The notes beneath the pieces were generated by a model. It saw nothing but the letters and a program-made list of their open reading frames with translations, had not been told where the DNA came from and did no database searches. A program made the position numbers and the translations under genes. A DNA stretch of 7,300 bases, taken from Gammaproteobacteria bacterium (GTDB lineage Bacteria > Pseudomonadota > Gammaproteobacteria > DSM-19610). Location of the stretch: NCBI GenBank assembly GCA_030618475.1, contig JAUXDG010000136.1, positions 1 to 7,300 of the forward strand. Reading direction: 5' to 3'. Positions within the stretch are counted from its first letter, which is position 1. Every line of letters starts with the position of its first letter. Shown here in pieces: positions 1 to 5,662 of this stretch.

Positions 1-258
1 GAAATTCTCTACGGTGAGGGTATTTCCCGCGAAGGTGAACTGATCGATCTGGGTGTCAAGCAAGACATCATTGATAAAGCCGGTGCCTGGTACAGTTACA
101 ACGGTGACCGTATCGGCCAGGGCAAGGATAATGTGCGCAATTTCCTCAAGGAGCATGCGGAGATTGCACAGGATATCGAACAACAGTTACGCGCCAAATT
201 GCTGAATAAGGCGCCTGCGCCTGTAAAAGCCGTTGAACCCCTCGAATCCACTGGCTGA
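1..258 (+). CDS. recA: Recombinase A, C-terminal part (5' end outside window)
   Basis: The left edge cuts this gene; 85 codons remain before TGA at 256-258. The visible protein begins EILYGEGISREGELIDLGVK and continues through AWYSYNGDRIGQGKDNVRNFL, which is the typical end of the RecA core followed by its small C-terminal domain. RecA is the DNA-dependent ATPase that forms filaments on single-stranded DNA, drives homologous pairing and triggers LexA cleavage in the SOS response. The ATP-binding motifs and any SOS box lie upstream and cannot be seen. The tail after FLKEH is short and mixed in charge, less acidic than the E. coli tail, with an Ala/Pro-rich stretch near the end. The last 26 bases overlap the inferred recX start, so the two are probably co-transcribed. 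The identity is secure from the conserved residues and from recX following directly. Confidence 0.97.
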   Translation, partial: EILYGEGISREGELIDLGVKQDIIDKAGAWYSYNGDRIGQGKDNVRNFLKEHAEIAQDIEQQLRAKLLNKAPAPVKAVEPLESTG

Positions 259-709
259 CGATAGTGCCGGGGTCTGCCAGGAGTCGTACGCAACGGCGTT
301 ACGGCTTCTGGCGCGCCGCGAACACAGTGAGCTTGAGTTGCGTCACAAGCTTATCGGGCGAAGCTTCACCGACACCATTGTTGATGCTGTTGTGATGCAA
401 CTGGTCGACCAGGGTTTGTTAAGTGACCAGCGTTTCGCCGAGGTTTATGCGCGCGGCCGATTTGAACGGGGTTATGGACCGCTGCGTATTCGGGCTGAGT
501 TGCGTGAGCGGGGTGTCAGCGGCGATTTGACAGAGCAGAATCTGGCAGAGCTGTCCCGCTCCTGGGTTGAGTCAGCCAGCCGGCAGCGCAGCAAGCGTTT
601 TGGCCGCCAGCCTCCCGGTGACTACCGGGAGCGCGCAAAACAGATGCGTTTTTTGCAGCAGAGAGGTTTTACCTCTGAGCAGATCCAGACGGTTTTTGCT
701 GCTGCATGA
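233..709 (+). CDS. recX: Regulatory protein RecX
   Basis: This encodes 158 residues, close to the usual RecX size of about 150-165. RecX binds RecA filaments and limits their extension and ATPase/recombinase activity. Family patterns are visible: ALRLLARREHSELELRHKL near residues 22-40, then LVDQGLLSDQRFAEVYARGR and YGPLRIRAELRERGV, fitting the tandem three-helix repeats of the family. A third repeat fits RAKQMRFLQQRGFTSEQIQTVF at the end. The start is TTG at 233, the first start-like codon after the in-frame stop at 224-226. There is no ATG or GTG before the conserved helices and no convincing Shine-Dalgarno sequence. The start lies inside the recA coding region in another frame, so translation is probably coupled to recA termination and yields little RecX relative to RecA. 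The identity is strong; the exact start is less certain (CTG at 251 is another option). Confidence 0.93.
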   Translation: MNPSNPLADDSAGVCQESYATALRLLARREHSELELRHKLIGRSFTDTIVDAVVMQLVDQGLLSDQRFAEVYARGRFERGYGPLRIRAELRERGVSGDLTEQNLAELSRSWVESASRQRSKRFGRQPPGDYRERAKQMRFLQQRGFTSEQIQTVFAAA

Positions 710-806
710 CAGGCATTGATCTTCAGGACGCTAACCGCGAACAGCGCTAAGGTTTACAGTAGAATCACTTGTACCCTCCGGCCTTTATCCTGTACCTTTC
801 TGCGTC

Positions 807-3437
807 ATGAGCAGCAAGTTCAGTACAAGCAATATCCGTAAGACTTTTCTGGATTATTTTCAGGCGAAGGACCATGAAGTGGTGCCTTCCAGCCCCCTCG
901 TGCCCGCCAACGACCCCACCCTGCTGTTTACCAACGCCGGAATGGTTCAGTTCAAGGATGTGTTCCGCGGGCGGGAGAAGCACCATTATGTGCGTGCCGT
1001 CAGCTCACAGCGCTGTGTGCGTGCCGGCGGCAAGCACAATGACCTGGAAAATGTCGGTTATACTGCACGCCACCACACCTTTTTTGAAATGCTGGGCAAT
1101 TTCAGCTTCGGCGATTACTTCAAGCGCGACGCTATTCGTTACGCCTGGGAGTTTCTGACCGAAGTAATGAAGCTGCCAGCGGAACGCCTGTGGGTCACGG
1201 TATTCGAAGAAGACGATGAGGCGGTGGACATCTGGCTGAACGAAATCGGCGTATCCCCGCAGCGCTTTTCCCGTATCGGTGCGAAAGACAACTTCTGGTC
1301 CATGGGGGACACCGGCCCCTGCGGACCCTGTTCGGAAATATTCTACGATCATGGCCCTGAGGTGCCCGGCGGACCGCCGGGAACGCCGGAAGAAGACGGT
1401 GATCGCTATATCGAGATCTGGAATCTGGTGTTCATGCAGTACGACCGCGATGTCGCTGGTGAATTGCAGCCGTTACCAAAACCGTCGGTGGATACCGGCA
1501 TGGGTCTGGAGCGCCTGGCCGCCATACTGCAGGGTGTTCACAGCAACTATGAAATCGATCTGTTCCGGCATCTGATCAAGGCGAGCGCTGAAGTGGCCGG
1601 TGTCAGGGACCTGGAAGACAAATCACTGCGCGTGATCGCTGATCATATACGCGCCTGTGCATTTTTGATTGTCGATGGCGTGATCCCTTCCAATGAGGGG
1701 AGGGGGTACGTTCTGCGCCGAATTATCCGGCGCGCCATTCGTCACGGCCATAAGCTTGGCAAGCGTGAAGCGTTCTTCCATAAACTGGTTGCTCCGCTGG
1801 TCAGGGAAATGAGCGATGCTTATCCGGAGTTGGCCAAAGCGCAGTCACAAGTCGAGCGGGTTCTGGAGCAGGAGGAAGTGCGCTTTGCGGAAACCCTCGA
1901 CCACGGCATGAAAATCCTGGAACAGGCCATTGCCGCTCTGCAGGCGGATGTCATTCCGGGTGACACAGTGTTCAAGCTCTACGATACCTACGGTTTCCCG
2001 GTCGATCTGACCGCCGACATTGCGCGGGAGCACAGTCTGTCACTTGATATGCCAGGCTTTGAAACTGAAATGGAGGCCCAGCGTGCCAGAGCGCGAGCTG
2101 CCAGCAGTTTTGAAGTGTTAAACGCGAGTGGGCTCGATGTCGAGGGCAGTAGCGAATTCACCGGCTATGAACGCTTACAGGATAAGTCCAGTATCACGGC
2201 ATTATATAAAGATGGGGCAGCCGTCGAAGTCCTGCGCGATGGCGAAGAAGGTATCGTTTTGCTCGATCGCACGCCATTCTATGCGGAATCCGGTGGCCAG
2301 GTCGGTGACCGTGGCGTTATCCGCAGCAGTGAGGGTGGCGTGTTTCGGGTCAGCGATACCCGCAAGCAGGGCGGCGGCGTATTCGCGCATATCGGCCTGA
2401 TGATGCAGGGTGAGATCAGGCAGGGAGGCGGCGTTGAAGCGCTGGTTGACCAGCAGCGCCGTGCCGCAACACGTCTGAATCACTCGGCGACCCATTTGAT
2501 GCATGCCGCATTGCGCCAGGTACTCGGCGACCACGTGCAGCAAAAAGGATCGCTGGTGGATCCTGAGCGTTTGCGCTTCGACTTTTCGCATTTTCAGCCA
2601 CTCGGCGCAGAAGAGCTGAAAGAAATAGAAACTCTGGTGAATGAGCAGATTCGGGCCAATGCCGGCGTGGAAACCCGCATTATGCCGGTTGACCAAGCCA
2701 TGGAAGCCGGAGCCATGGCGCTGTTTGGCGAGAAGTACGGCGACGAAGTGCGCGTGCTGTCGATCGGTGATTTTTCGGTTGAGCTCTGTGGTGGGACACA
2801 CGTCAGCAGGGCCGGTGATATTGGTGTTTTCAAGATTATCTCGGAAGCCGGTATCGCTTCCGGCGTACGCCGCATAGAAGCTGTAACCGGTGCCGGTGCC
2901 CTGGAATATATTGGTGAAACAGAAAAGAACGTCAGCGAGGTTGCGAATCTGCTCAAAGCCGGCCGGGAGGATGCGGTAGCCAAGGTGGGCCAGTTACTGG
3001 AACGTAACCGCAGGCTGGAGAAAGAGCTGGAAGCACTGAAAGCCAGACTGGCCAGCAGTCAGGGCAGTGACCTGTCCAGTCAGGCCCGGGAGGTGGACGG
3101 TATCAAGGTATTGGCGGCCAGGCTGGAGGGTGCGGACGCCAAGAGCCTGCGTGATACCGTGGATCAGCTGAAAAACAAACTGGGTGCAGCAGCCGTTATA
3201 TTGGGCGCCGTCACGGATGGCAAAGTTGCACTGGTTGCGGGCGTCACCAAGGCAGAAACCAAGCGCCTCAAGGCCGGGGAACTCGTGAATCACGTGGCCA
3301 GCCAGATTGGCGGCCGCGGCGGCGGTCGGCCGGACATGGCACAAGCCGGCGGCAGTCAGCCGGAGAACCTCGAAGCGGCACTGGCGTCGGTTACCGACTG
3401 GGTCAAGCAGCAAATCGCCGCATCCGAGGCGGTCTAG
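807..3437 (+). CDS. alaS: Alanyl-tRNA synthetase, full length
   Basis: The 876-residue product matches the usual length of bacterial AlaRS. It attaches alanine to tRNA-Ala in the cytoplasm and edits mischarged Ser/Gly. The class II catalytic domain comes first: NVGYTARHHTFFEMLGNFSFGDYF near residues 80-105 (motif 2 region) and GMGLERLA at 231-238 (motif 3). The tRNA-recognition helices include RGYVLRRIIRRAIRHG near 299-314. The editing domain has the zinc site HSATH (H559, H563) and CGGTH (C661, H665), all intact. A coiled-coil-like stretch near 725-755 leads to the C-Ala domain ending GGRGGGRPDMAQAGG at 835-849. The start MSSKFSTSNIRKTFLDYF aligns with E. coli MSKSTAEIRQAFLDFF. No clear Shine-Dalgarno sequence precedes it. 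The 97-base gap after recX contains TAGAAT at 760-765, a possible -10 box without a good -35, so a separate promoter is possible but unproven. Confidence 0.98.
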   Translation: MSSKFSTSNIRKTFLDYFQAKDHEVVPSSPLVPANDPTLLFTNAGMVQFKDVFRGREKHHYVRAVSSQRCVRAGGKHNDLENVGYTARHHTFFEMLGNFSFGDYFKRDAIRYAWEFLTEVMKLPAERLWVTVFEEDDEAVDIWLNEIGVSPQRFSRIGAKDNFWSMGDTGPCGPCSEIFYDHGPEVPGGPPGTPEEDGDRYIEIWNLVFMQYDRDVAGELQPLPKPSVDTGMGLERLAAILQGVHSNYEIDLFRHLIKASAEVAGVRDLEDKSLRVIADHIRACAFLIVDGVIPSNEGRGYVLRRIIRRAIRHGHKLGKREAFFHKLVAPLVREMSDAYPELAKAQSQVERVLEQEEVRFAETLDHGMKILEQAIAALQADVIPGDTVFKLYDTYGFPVDLTADIAREHSLSLDMPGFETEMEAQRARARAASSFEVLNASGLDVEGSSEFTGYERLQDKSSITALYKDGAAVEVLRDGEEGIVLLDRTPFYAESGGQVGDRGVIRSSEGGVFRVSDTRKQGGGVFAHIGLMMQGEIRQGGGVEALVDQQRRAATRLNHSATHLMHAALRQVLGDHVQQKGSLVDPERLRFDFSHFQPLGAEELKEIETLVNEQIRANAGVETRIMPVDQAMEAGAMALFGEKYGDEVRVLSIGDFSVELCGGTHVSRAGDIGVFKIISEAGIASGVRRIEAVTGAGALEYIGETEKNVSEVANLLKAGREDAVAKVGQLLERNRRLEKELEALKARLASSQGSDLSSQAREVDGIKVLAARLEGADAKSLRDTVDQLKNKLGAAAVILGAVTDGKVALVAGVTKAETKRLKAGELVNHVASQIGGRGGGRPDMAQAGGSQPENLEAALASVTDWVKQQIAASEAV

Positions 3438-3455
3438 ACTGAATTTTTCACAACC

Positions 3456-3601
3456 TTAACCACAAAGGACACAAAGGTCACTAAGGAGCAAGTGGTTAAA
3501 TGCTCGTTGCGAAAATTTCACCAGGCAGGGCATGCAGTTCCGCGCGCTCAGGGGCTGCTCCGGCACCCCCATTAACTTTAATTCCTTTGTGACCTTCGTG
3601 G
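3456..3601. repeat. Inverted pair of 9-base tandem repeats between alaS and lysC (MITE-like)
   Basis: The left arm is three tandem 9-mers: CCACAAAGG (3460-3468), ACACAAAGG (3469-3477) and TCACTAAGG (3478-3486). The right arm, read on the - strand, is CCACGAAGG (3601-3593) followed by TCACAAAGG (3592-3584). Over the first 19 bases the two arms match in reverse complement at 17 positions. The roughly 97-base interior codes for nothing recognisable. A second inverted pair, TTAACCAC (3456-3463) and GTGGTTAA (3492-3499), lets the left arm fold alone. From memory, similar (N)CACNAAGG tandem units recur between genes in many bacterial genomes, but no copy number can be checked here. No target-site duplication is clear. 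It may be a small non-autonomous element or a dispersed palindromic repeat; a transcript could fold it and act at the alaS 3' end. Confidence 0.6.
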
Positions 3602-3660
3602 TGAGAATTACGGGTTAGTCGTCAATAGCGGTTTTATCCTGTCTCAATTTGTAGTTTAAT

Positions 3661-3674
3661 CGCCAGTTTTGGCG
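3661..3674 (+). other. Short perfect hairpin in the lysC leader
   Basis: CGCCA (3661-3665) and TGGCG (3670-3674) form a perfect 5-bp stem closed by loop GTTT. It lies 25 bases before the lysC ATG. TTTAAT at 3655-3660 resembles a -10 box but has only a weak -35 partner (TTTATC with 16-base spacing), so transcription could start within or near the hairpin. No U-run follows, so it is not a typical terminator. It could also be an operator palindrome or chance. Confidence 0.3.
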
Positions 3675-3699
3675 CAATCCAGCGTATTTGTCAGCAGAT

Positions 3700-4929
3700 A
3701 TGGCACTTATTGTCCAGAAATATGGCGGTACCTCGGTCGGGACACCCGAGCGGATTCAGGCCGTGGCCGAAAAAATCATTCAGTACCGGGACCAGGGCAA
3801 TCGGGTGGTAGTGGTGGTTTCGGCCATGAGCGGTGAAACGGATCGGCTGTTGTCCCTGGCCACTACGCTATGCGAGCGTCCCATGCCCCGCGAACTGGAC
3901 GTGCTGCTGGCGACCGGTGAGCAGACCACCATTGCATTGCTGTCCATGGCGCTGCAGGAACGTGGCTGCGCTGCGCGATCCTACACCGGTGCACAGGTGC
4001 ATATTCTGACAGATGGTGCGCATAACAAAGCAAGAATCCTGGATATCGACGCACATCGCGTCAGTTCGGATCTGGCAGCAGGCCGTGTGGTGGTGGTAGC
4101 CGGTTTCCAGGGGGTGGATGAAAACGGCAATATCACAACTCTCGGAAGGGGCGGGTCTGATACCACCGCAGTTGCGCTTGCCGCTGCACTGAAGGCTGAC
4201 GAATGCCAGATATTTACCGACGTGGATGGCGTGTATACAACTGACCCCCGGGTCGAACCCGATGCTCGTCGTCTGGAGCGAATTACCTTTGAAGAAATGC
4301 TGGAAATGGCCAGTTTGGGCTCAAAAGTGCTGCAAATCCGTGCCGTGGAGTTTGCAGGCAAGTACAATGTACCATTGCGTGTACTTTCCAGTTTCGAGCA
4401 AGGTGAAGGTACGCTGATTACCTATGAGGACGAAGGTATGGAGAAGGCGTTAATTTCCGGGATCGCTTTCAATCGAGATGAGGCGAAGCTGACGGTACTC
4501 GGTGTTCCGGATCAGCCCGGTGTCGCGCACAGGATCCTGGGTCCCATAGCGAATGCCAATATCGAAGTCGATATGATCATCCAGAACATTGCTCCCGATG
4601 GCAAGACTACCGATTTCACCTTCACTGTGCACCGTAACGACTACCAGCGTGGTATGGAGATTCTGCAGCAGACGGCAGAACAGATGGGCGCCAGCCAGGT
4701 TTCCGGTGATGCCAGGATTGTGAAAATATCGCTGGTGGGTGTCGGTATGCGTTCCCACGCCGGTATTGCTTCAACCATGTTCGAGACCCTGGCCAAGGAA
4801 TCGATCAACATAAGAATGATCTCAACGTCCGAAATCAAGGTGTCGGTGGTAGTCGACGAAAAATACCTCGAGCTGGGTGTCCGGGCCCTCCACCAGGCGT
4901 TCCAGCTTGATCAGGCTGCGACGGCCTGA
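3700..4929 (+). CDS. lysC: Aspartokinase, monofunctional, with two ACT domains
   Basis: The 409-residue enzyme phosphorylates aspartate, the first committed step toward lysine, threonine, methionine and diaminopimelate. The kinase domain (about 1-245) shows KYGGTSVG at 7-14, VVVVVSAMSGETDRLL, GRGGSDTTAVALAAAL from 149 and FTDVDGVYTTDPR at 172-184. Two ACT domains follow, marked by VLGVPDQPGV near 266-275 and VGVGMRSHAGIASTMFETLA from 346, where feedback inhibitors (lysine and/or threonine) bind. No homoserine dehydrogenase is fused. I chose ATG 3700 because the protein then begins MALIVQKYGGTSVG, as in Pseudomonas LysC; TTG at 3688 is in frame and would add four residues. The Shine-Dalgarno is weak. 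An internal ATG at codon 247 with a better ribosome site may produce a separate beta chain. No homolog of the lysine riboswitch was recognised in the leader. Confidence 0.97.
   Translation: MALIVQKYGGTSVGTPERIQAVAEKIIQYRDQGNRVVVVVSAMSGETDRLLSLATTLCERPMPRELDVLLATGEQTTIALLSMALQERGCAARSYTGAQVHILTDGAHNKARILDIDAHRVSSDLAAGRVVVVAGFQGVDENGNITTLGRGGSDTTAVALAAALKADECQIFTDVDGVYTTDPRVEPDARRLERITFEEMLEMASLGSKVLQIRAVEFAGKYNVPLRVLSSFEQGEGTLITYEDEGMEKALISGIAFNRDEAKLTVLGVPDQPGVAHRILGPIANANIEVDMIIQNIAPDGKTTDFTFTVHRNDYQRGMEILQQTAEQMGASQVSGDARIVKISLVGVGMRSHAGIASTMFETLAKESINIRMISTSEIKVSVVVDEKYLELGVRALHQAFQLDQAATA
4426..4440 (+). promoter_or_regulatory. Internal ribosome binding site and ATG for an aspartokinase beta chain
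   Basis: GAGGA at 4426-4430 lies seven bases before an in-frame ATG at 4438, with GAAGGT between. This is a better match to a ribosome site than anything in front of the full-length start. The resulting polypeptide, 4438-4929, would have 163 residues beginning MEKALISGIAFNRDEAKLTV and consisting of just the two ACT domains. In B. subtilis aspartokinase II and C. glutamicum LysC, an in-frame internal start near codon 247-250 makes a regulatory beta subunit of about this size for an alpha2-beta2 enzyme. That the site is used here is inference. Confidence 0.5.
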
Positions 4930-4946
4930 TCATCCGGGAATCGCTG

Positions 4947-4976
4947 TTGGCGGTTTTTCACAATATCTAGTAATAA
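4947..4976 (+). promoter_or_regulatory. Candidate sigma-70 promoter for csrA
   Basis: TTGGCG (4947-4952) and TAATAA (4971-4976) are separated by 18 bases and resemble -35 and -10 boxes. Transcription from here would give a leader of roughly 120 bases holding the GGA hairpins before csrA. The csrA genes of other gammaproteobacteria often have several promoters, and more could be hidden in this AT-rich 178-base gap. The match is only moderate, and read-through from lysC is also possible, since no clear terminator follows lysC. Confidence 0.3.
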
Positions 4977-5054
4977 CAAAGATCTGTTCGCTCGTTATAG
5001 TTTTGCAGTGGGTGGCCGACATAAGCACTAAGTTGGTTGCCTAATAAAATCTGC

Positions 5055-5069
5055 CGACTACGGAAGTCG
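5055..5069 (+). promoter_or_regulatory. CsrA-binding hairpin 1 in the csrA leader (loop ACGGA)
   Basis: CGACT (5055-5059) and AGTCG (5065-5069) pair perfectly around the five-base loop ACGGA (5060-5064). CsrA/RsmA binds ANGGA best when it is displayed in a hairpin loop, so this is a textbook high-affinity site. It is 38 bases upstream of the csrA start and 33 bases (GGA to GGA) from the second site, a distance that one CsrA dimer could bridge. Binding in vivo is inferred. Confidence 0.6.
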
Positions 5070-5089
5070 TAATGTTGGTGAGCGAGAAG

Positions 5090-5107
5090 GTCAAGGAGAC
5101 ACTAGGA
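5090..5107 (+). promoter_or_regulatory. csrA Shine-Dalgarno overlapped by CsrA-binding motifs
   Basis: AAGGAG (5093-5098) is the Shine-Dalgarno sequence, nine bases before the csrA ATG, and decides that start. It is flanked by GTC (5090-5092) and GAC (5098-5100), which can form a small 3-bp stem with AAGGA in the loop. A third GGA, in TAGGA (5103-5107), touches the start codon. CsrA bound here would block ribosome entry, as in E. coli csrA autoregulation. The 3-bp stem is weak by itself, so the motif matters more than the fold. Confidence 0.6.
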
Positions 5108-5311
5108 ATGTTAATACTTACACGAAGGGTCGGCGAAACCCTCATGATTGGTGACGATGTCACGGTTACCGTGTTGGGCGTTAAGGGGAATCAAGTCCGA
5201 ATCGGTGTCAATGCGCCAAAGGAAGTGGCGGTTCATCGTGAAGAAATCTATGAGCGCATCAAGCGCGAAAAAGACGCGCAAGCCGGGTCGGTAGAAAACG
5301 CCGACAGCTGA
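5108..5311 (+). CDS. csrA: Carbon storage regulator CsrA/RsmA
   Basis: The 67-residue protein begins MLILTRRVGETLMIGDDV, the canonical CsrA N-terminus, and continues VTVTVLGVKGNQVRIGVNAPKEVAVHREEIYERI. It is an RNA-binding homodimer that controls translation and stability of mRNAs by covering GGA motifs, typically affecting carbon metabolism, motility, biofilm and secretion. The residues known to contact RNA, L4 and R44, are present (numbering as in E. coli). The tail after residue 55 is variable and polar, as usual. I chose ATG 5108 rather than the in-frame ATG at 5072, which would add 12 residues in front of the first beta strand; the Shine-Dalgarno at 5093-5098 fits 5108. The gene sits between lysC and tRNA-Ser, its usual place. 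The leader hairpins suggest autorepression. Small RNAs that would titrate CsrA are not seen in this window. Confidence 0.98.
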   Translation: MLILTRRVGETLMIGDDVTVTVLGVKGNQVRIGVNAPKEVAVHREEIYERIKREKDAQAGSVENADS

Positions 5312-5317
5312 TTTAAC

Positions 5318-5346
5318 TTTACCTGATGAGCAAGCGTCGGTATCCT
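5318..5346 (+). promoter_or_regulatory. Candidate promoter for tRNA-Ser
   Basis: TTTACC (5318-5323) and TATCCT (5341-5346) are spaced exactly 17 bases apart, each matching four of six consensus positions. The following ACTCGCG is GC-rich, as in discriminators of stable-RNA promoters. Initiation near 5353 would give a leader of about 38 bases before the mature tRNA. It begins only seven bases after the csrA stop codon. Confidence 0.5.
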
Positions 5347-5354
5347 ACTCGCGT

Positions 5355-5388
5355 TCTGCAAATGACCGAAATCAGGTCTTTTCGCAGA
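5355..5388 (+). other. Imperfect hairpin filling the 5' leader of pre-tRNA-Ser
   Basis: TCTGC (5355-5359) pairs with GCAGA (5384-5388), AAA (5360-5362) with TTT (5380-5382), and GACC (5364-5367) with GGTC (5375-5378) around loop GAAATCA. One mismatch and one bulge separate the helices. GGTC is followed by TTTT, so for csrA transcripts it could act as a weak terminator. For the pre-tRNA it would be a structured 5' leader ending two bases before the RNase P cleavage point. Either role is inference. Confidence 0.4.
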
Positions 5389-5390
5389 TG

Positions 5391-5480
5391 GGAGAGGTGG
5401 CCGAGTGGCTGAAGGCGCTCCCCTGCTAAGGGAGTATGGGTTAACACTCATCGAGGGTTCGAATCCCTCCCTCTCCGCCA
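5391..5480 (+). tRNA. tRNA-Ser, anticodon GCU
   Basis: This is a 90-base class II tRNA with encoded CCA (5478-5480). The acceptor stem is GGAGAGG (5391-5397) with CCTCTCC (5470-5476), followed by discriminator G. The anticodon GCT is at 5425-5427 within loop CTGCTAA, reading AGC/AGU codons. A long variable arm, ATGGG with CTCAT closing with one G-U pair, and the T arm containing GGTTCGAATCC confirm a serine tRNA. Its position just after csrA matches the serV location of enterobacteria and the tRNA-Ser following rsmA in Pseudomonas. Confidence 0.98.
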
Positions 5481-5522
5481 CATAAAACAAGTCCCGCAAG
5501 GGGCTTTTTTTATGTGGCGGAG
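5473..5522 (+). terminator. tRNA-Ser terminator within a long hairpin that includes the tRNA 3' end
   Basis: The core terminator is AGTCCC (5490-5495), tetraloop GCAA and GGGGCT (5500-5505), followed by seven T (5505-5511). Around it a 15-base outer stem pairs 5473-5487 with 5508-5522 perfectly; the left half of that stem is the last eight bases of the mature tRNA plus seven bases of trailer. The whole folds as 15 bp, one C/T mismatch, then 7 bp (A5489 also pairs with T5506) and the loop. Read on the - strand it also ends in a T-rich stretch, so it could terminate in both directions. Confidence 0.85.
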
Positions 5523-5570
5523 TTTGACACGCCGCGCAACGACGAATCAATCCCGATCTGACAAGCGATG

Positions 5571-5653
5571 ACAGGTAAACCACAAACTGTCGTTTAGCTA
5601 TACTGTAAACCAAGGCGTTACAGGTATTGGTGAAGTATACAAAAGACAGGAGG
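5571..5653 (+). promoter_or_regulatory. Upstream region of the P460 gene: direct repeats, -10-like boxes, strong ribosome site
   Basis: GTAAACCA occurs at 5575-5582 and again at 5605-5612, exactly 30 bases apart. ACAGGTA occurs at 5571-5577 and 5620-5626. TATACT (5599-5604) and TATACA (5636-5641) look like -10 boxes, but neither has a recognisable -35 box at the right distance. This would fit a promoter that needs an activator binding the repeats. AGGAGG (5648-5653) is a strong Shine-Dalgarno nine bases before the ATG at 5663. The repeats are short and may be coincidental. Confidence 0.35.
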
Positions 5654-5662
5654 GTATAAAAA

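Noticed and set aside
2202..2801. A 199-codon open frame on the - strand inside alaS
   Set aside because: It is a shadow of the AlaRS editing domain; its composition has no recognisable domain and alaS is intact and conserved on the other strand.
3460..3486. CRISPR-like reading of the tandem repeats
   Set aside because: Units are 9 bases with no spacers and face an inverted copy; no cas genes are present.
3438..3699. Lysine riboswitch before lysC
   Set aside because: The spacer is occupied by the repeat element and a 5-bp hairpin; I see neither a five-way junction layout nor the conserved L-box motifs.
3688..3702. TTG at 3688 as the lysC start
   Set aside because: It adds four residues before MALIVQKYGGTSVG, which is where the Pseudomonas-type protein normally begins, and has no ribosome site of its own.
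5473..5522. Possible integration (att) site formed by the second copy of the tRNA 3' end
   Set aside because: The copy is inverted and forms a hairpin, not a direct repeat; no integrase or direct second copy of the tRNA end is in the window.
5248..5613. A 121-codon open frame on the - strand across csrA's end and the tRNA
   Set aside because: Its centre (EREGFEPSMSVNPYSLSRGAPSATRPPLP) is the antisense of tRNA-Ser, a well-known false protein; no ribosome site or family match elsewhere in it.
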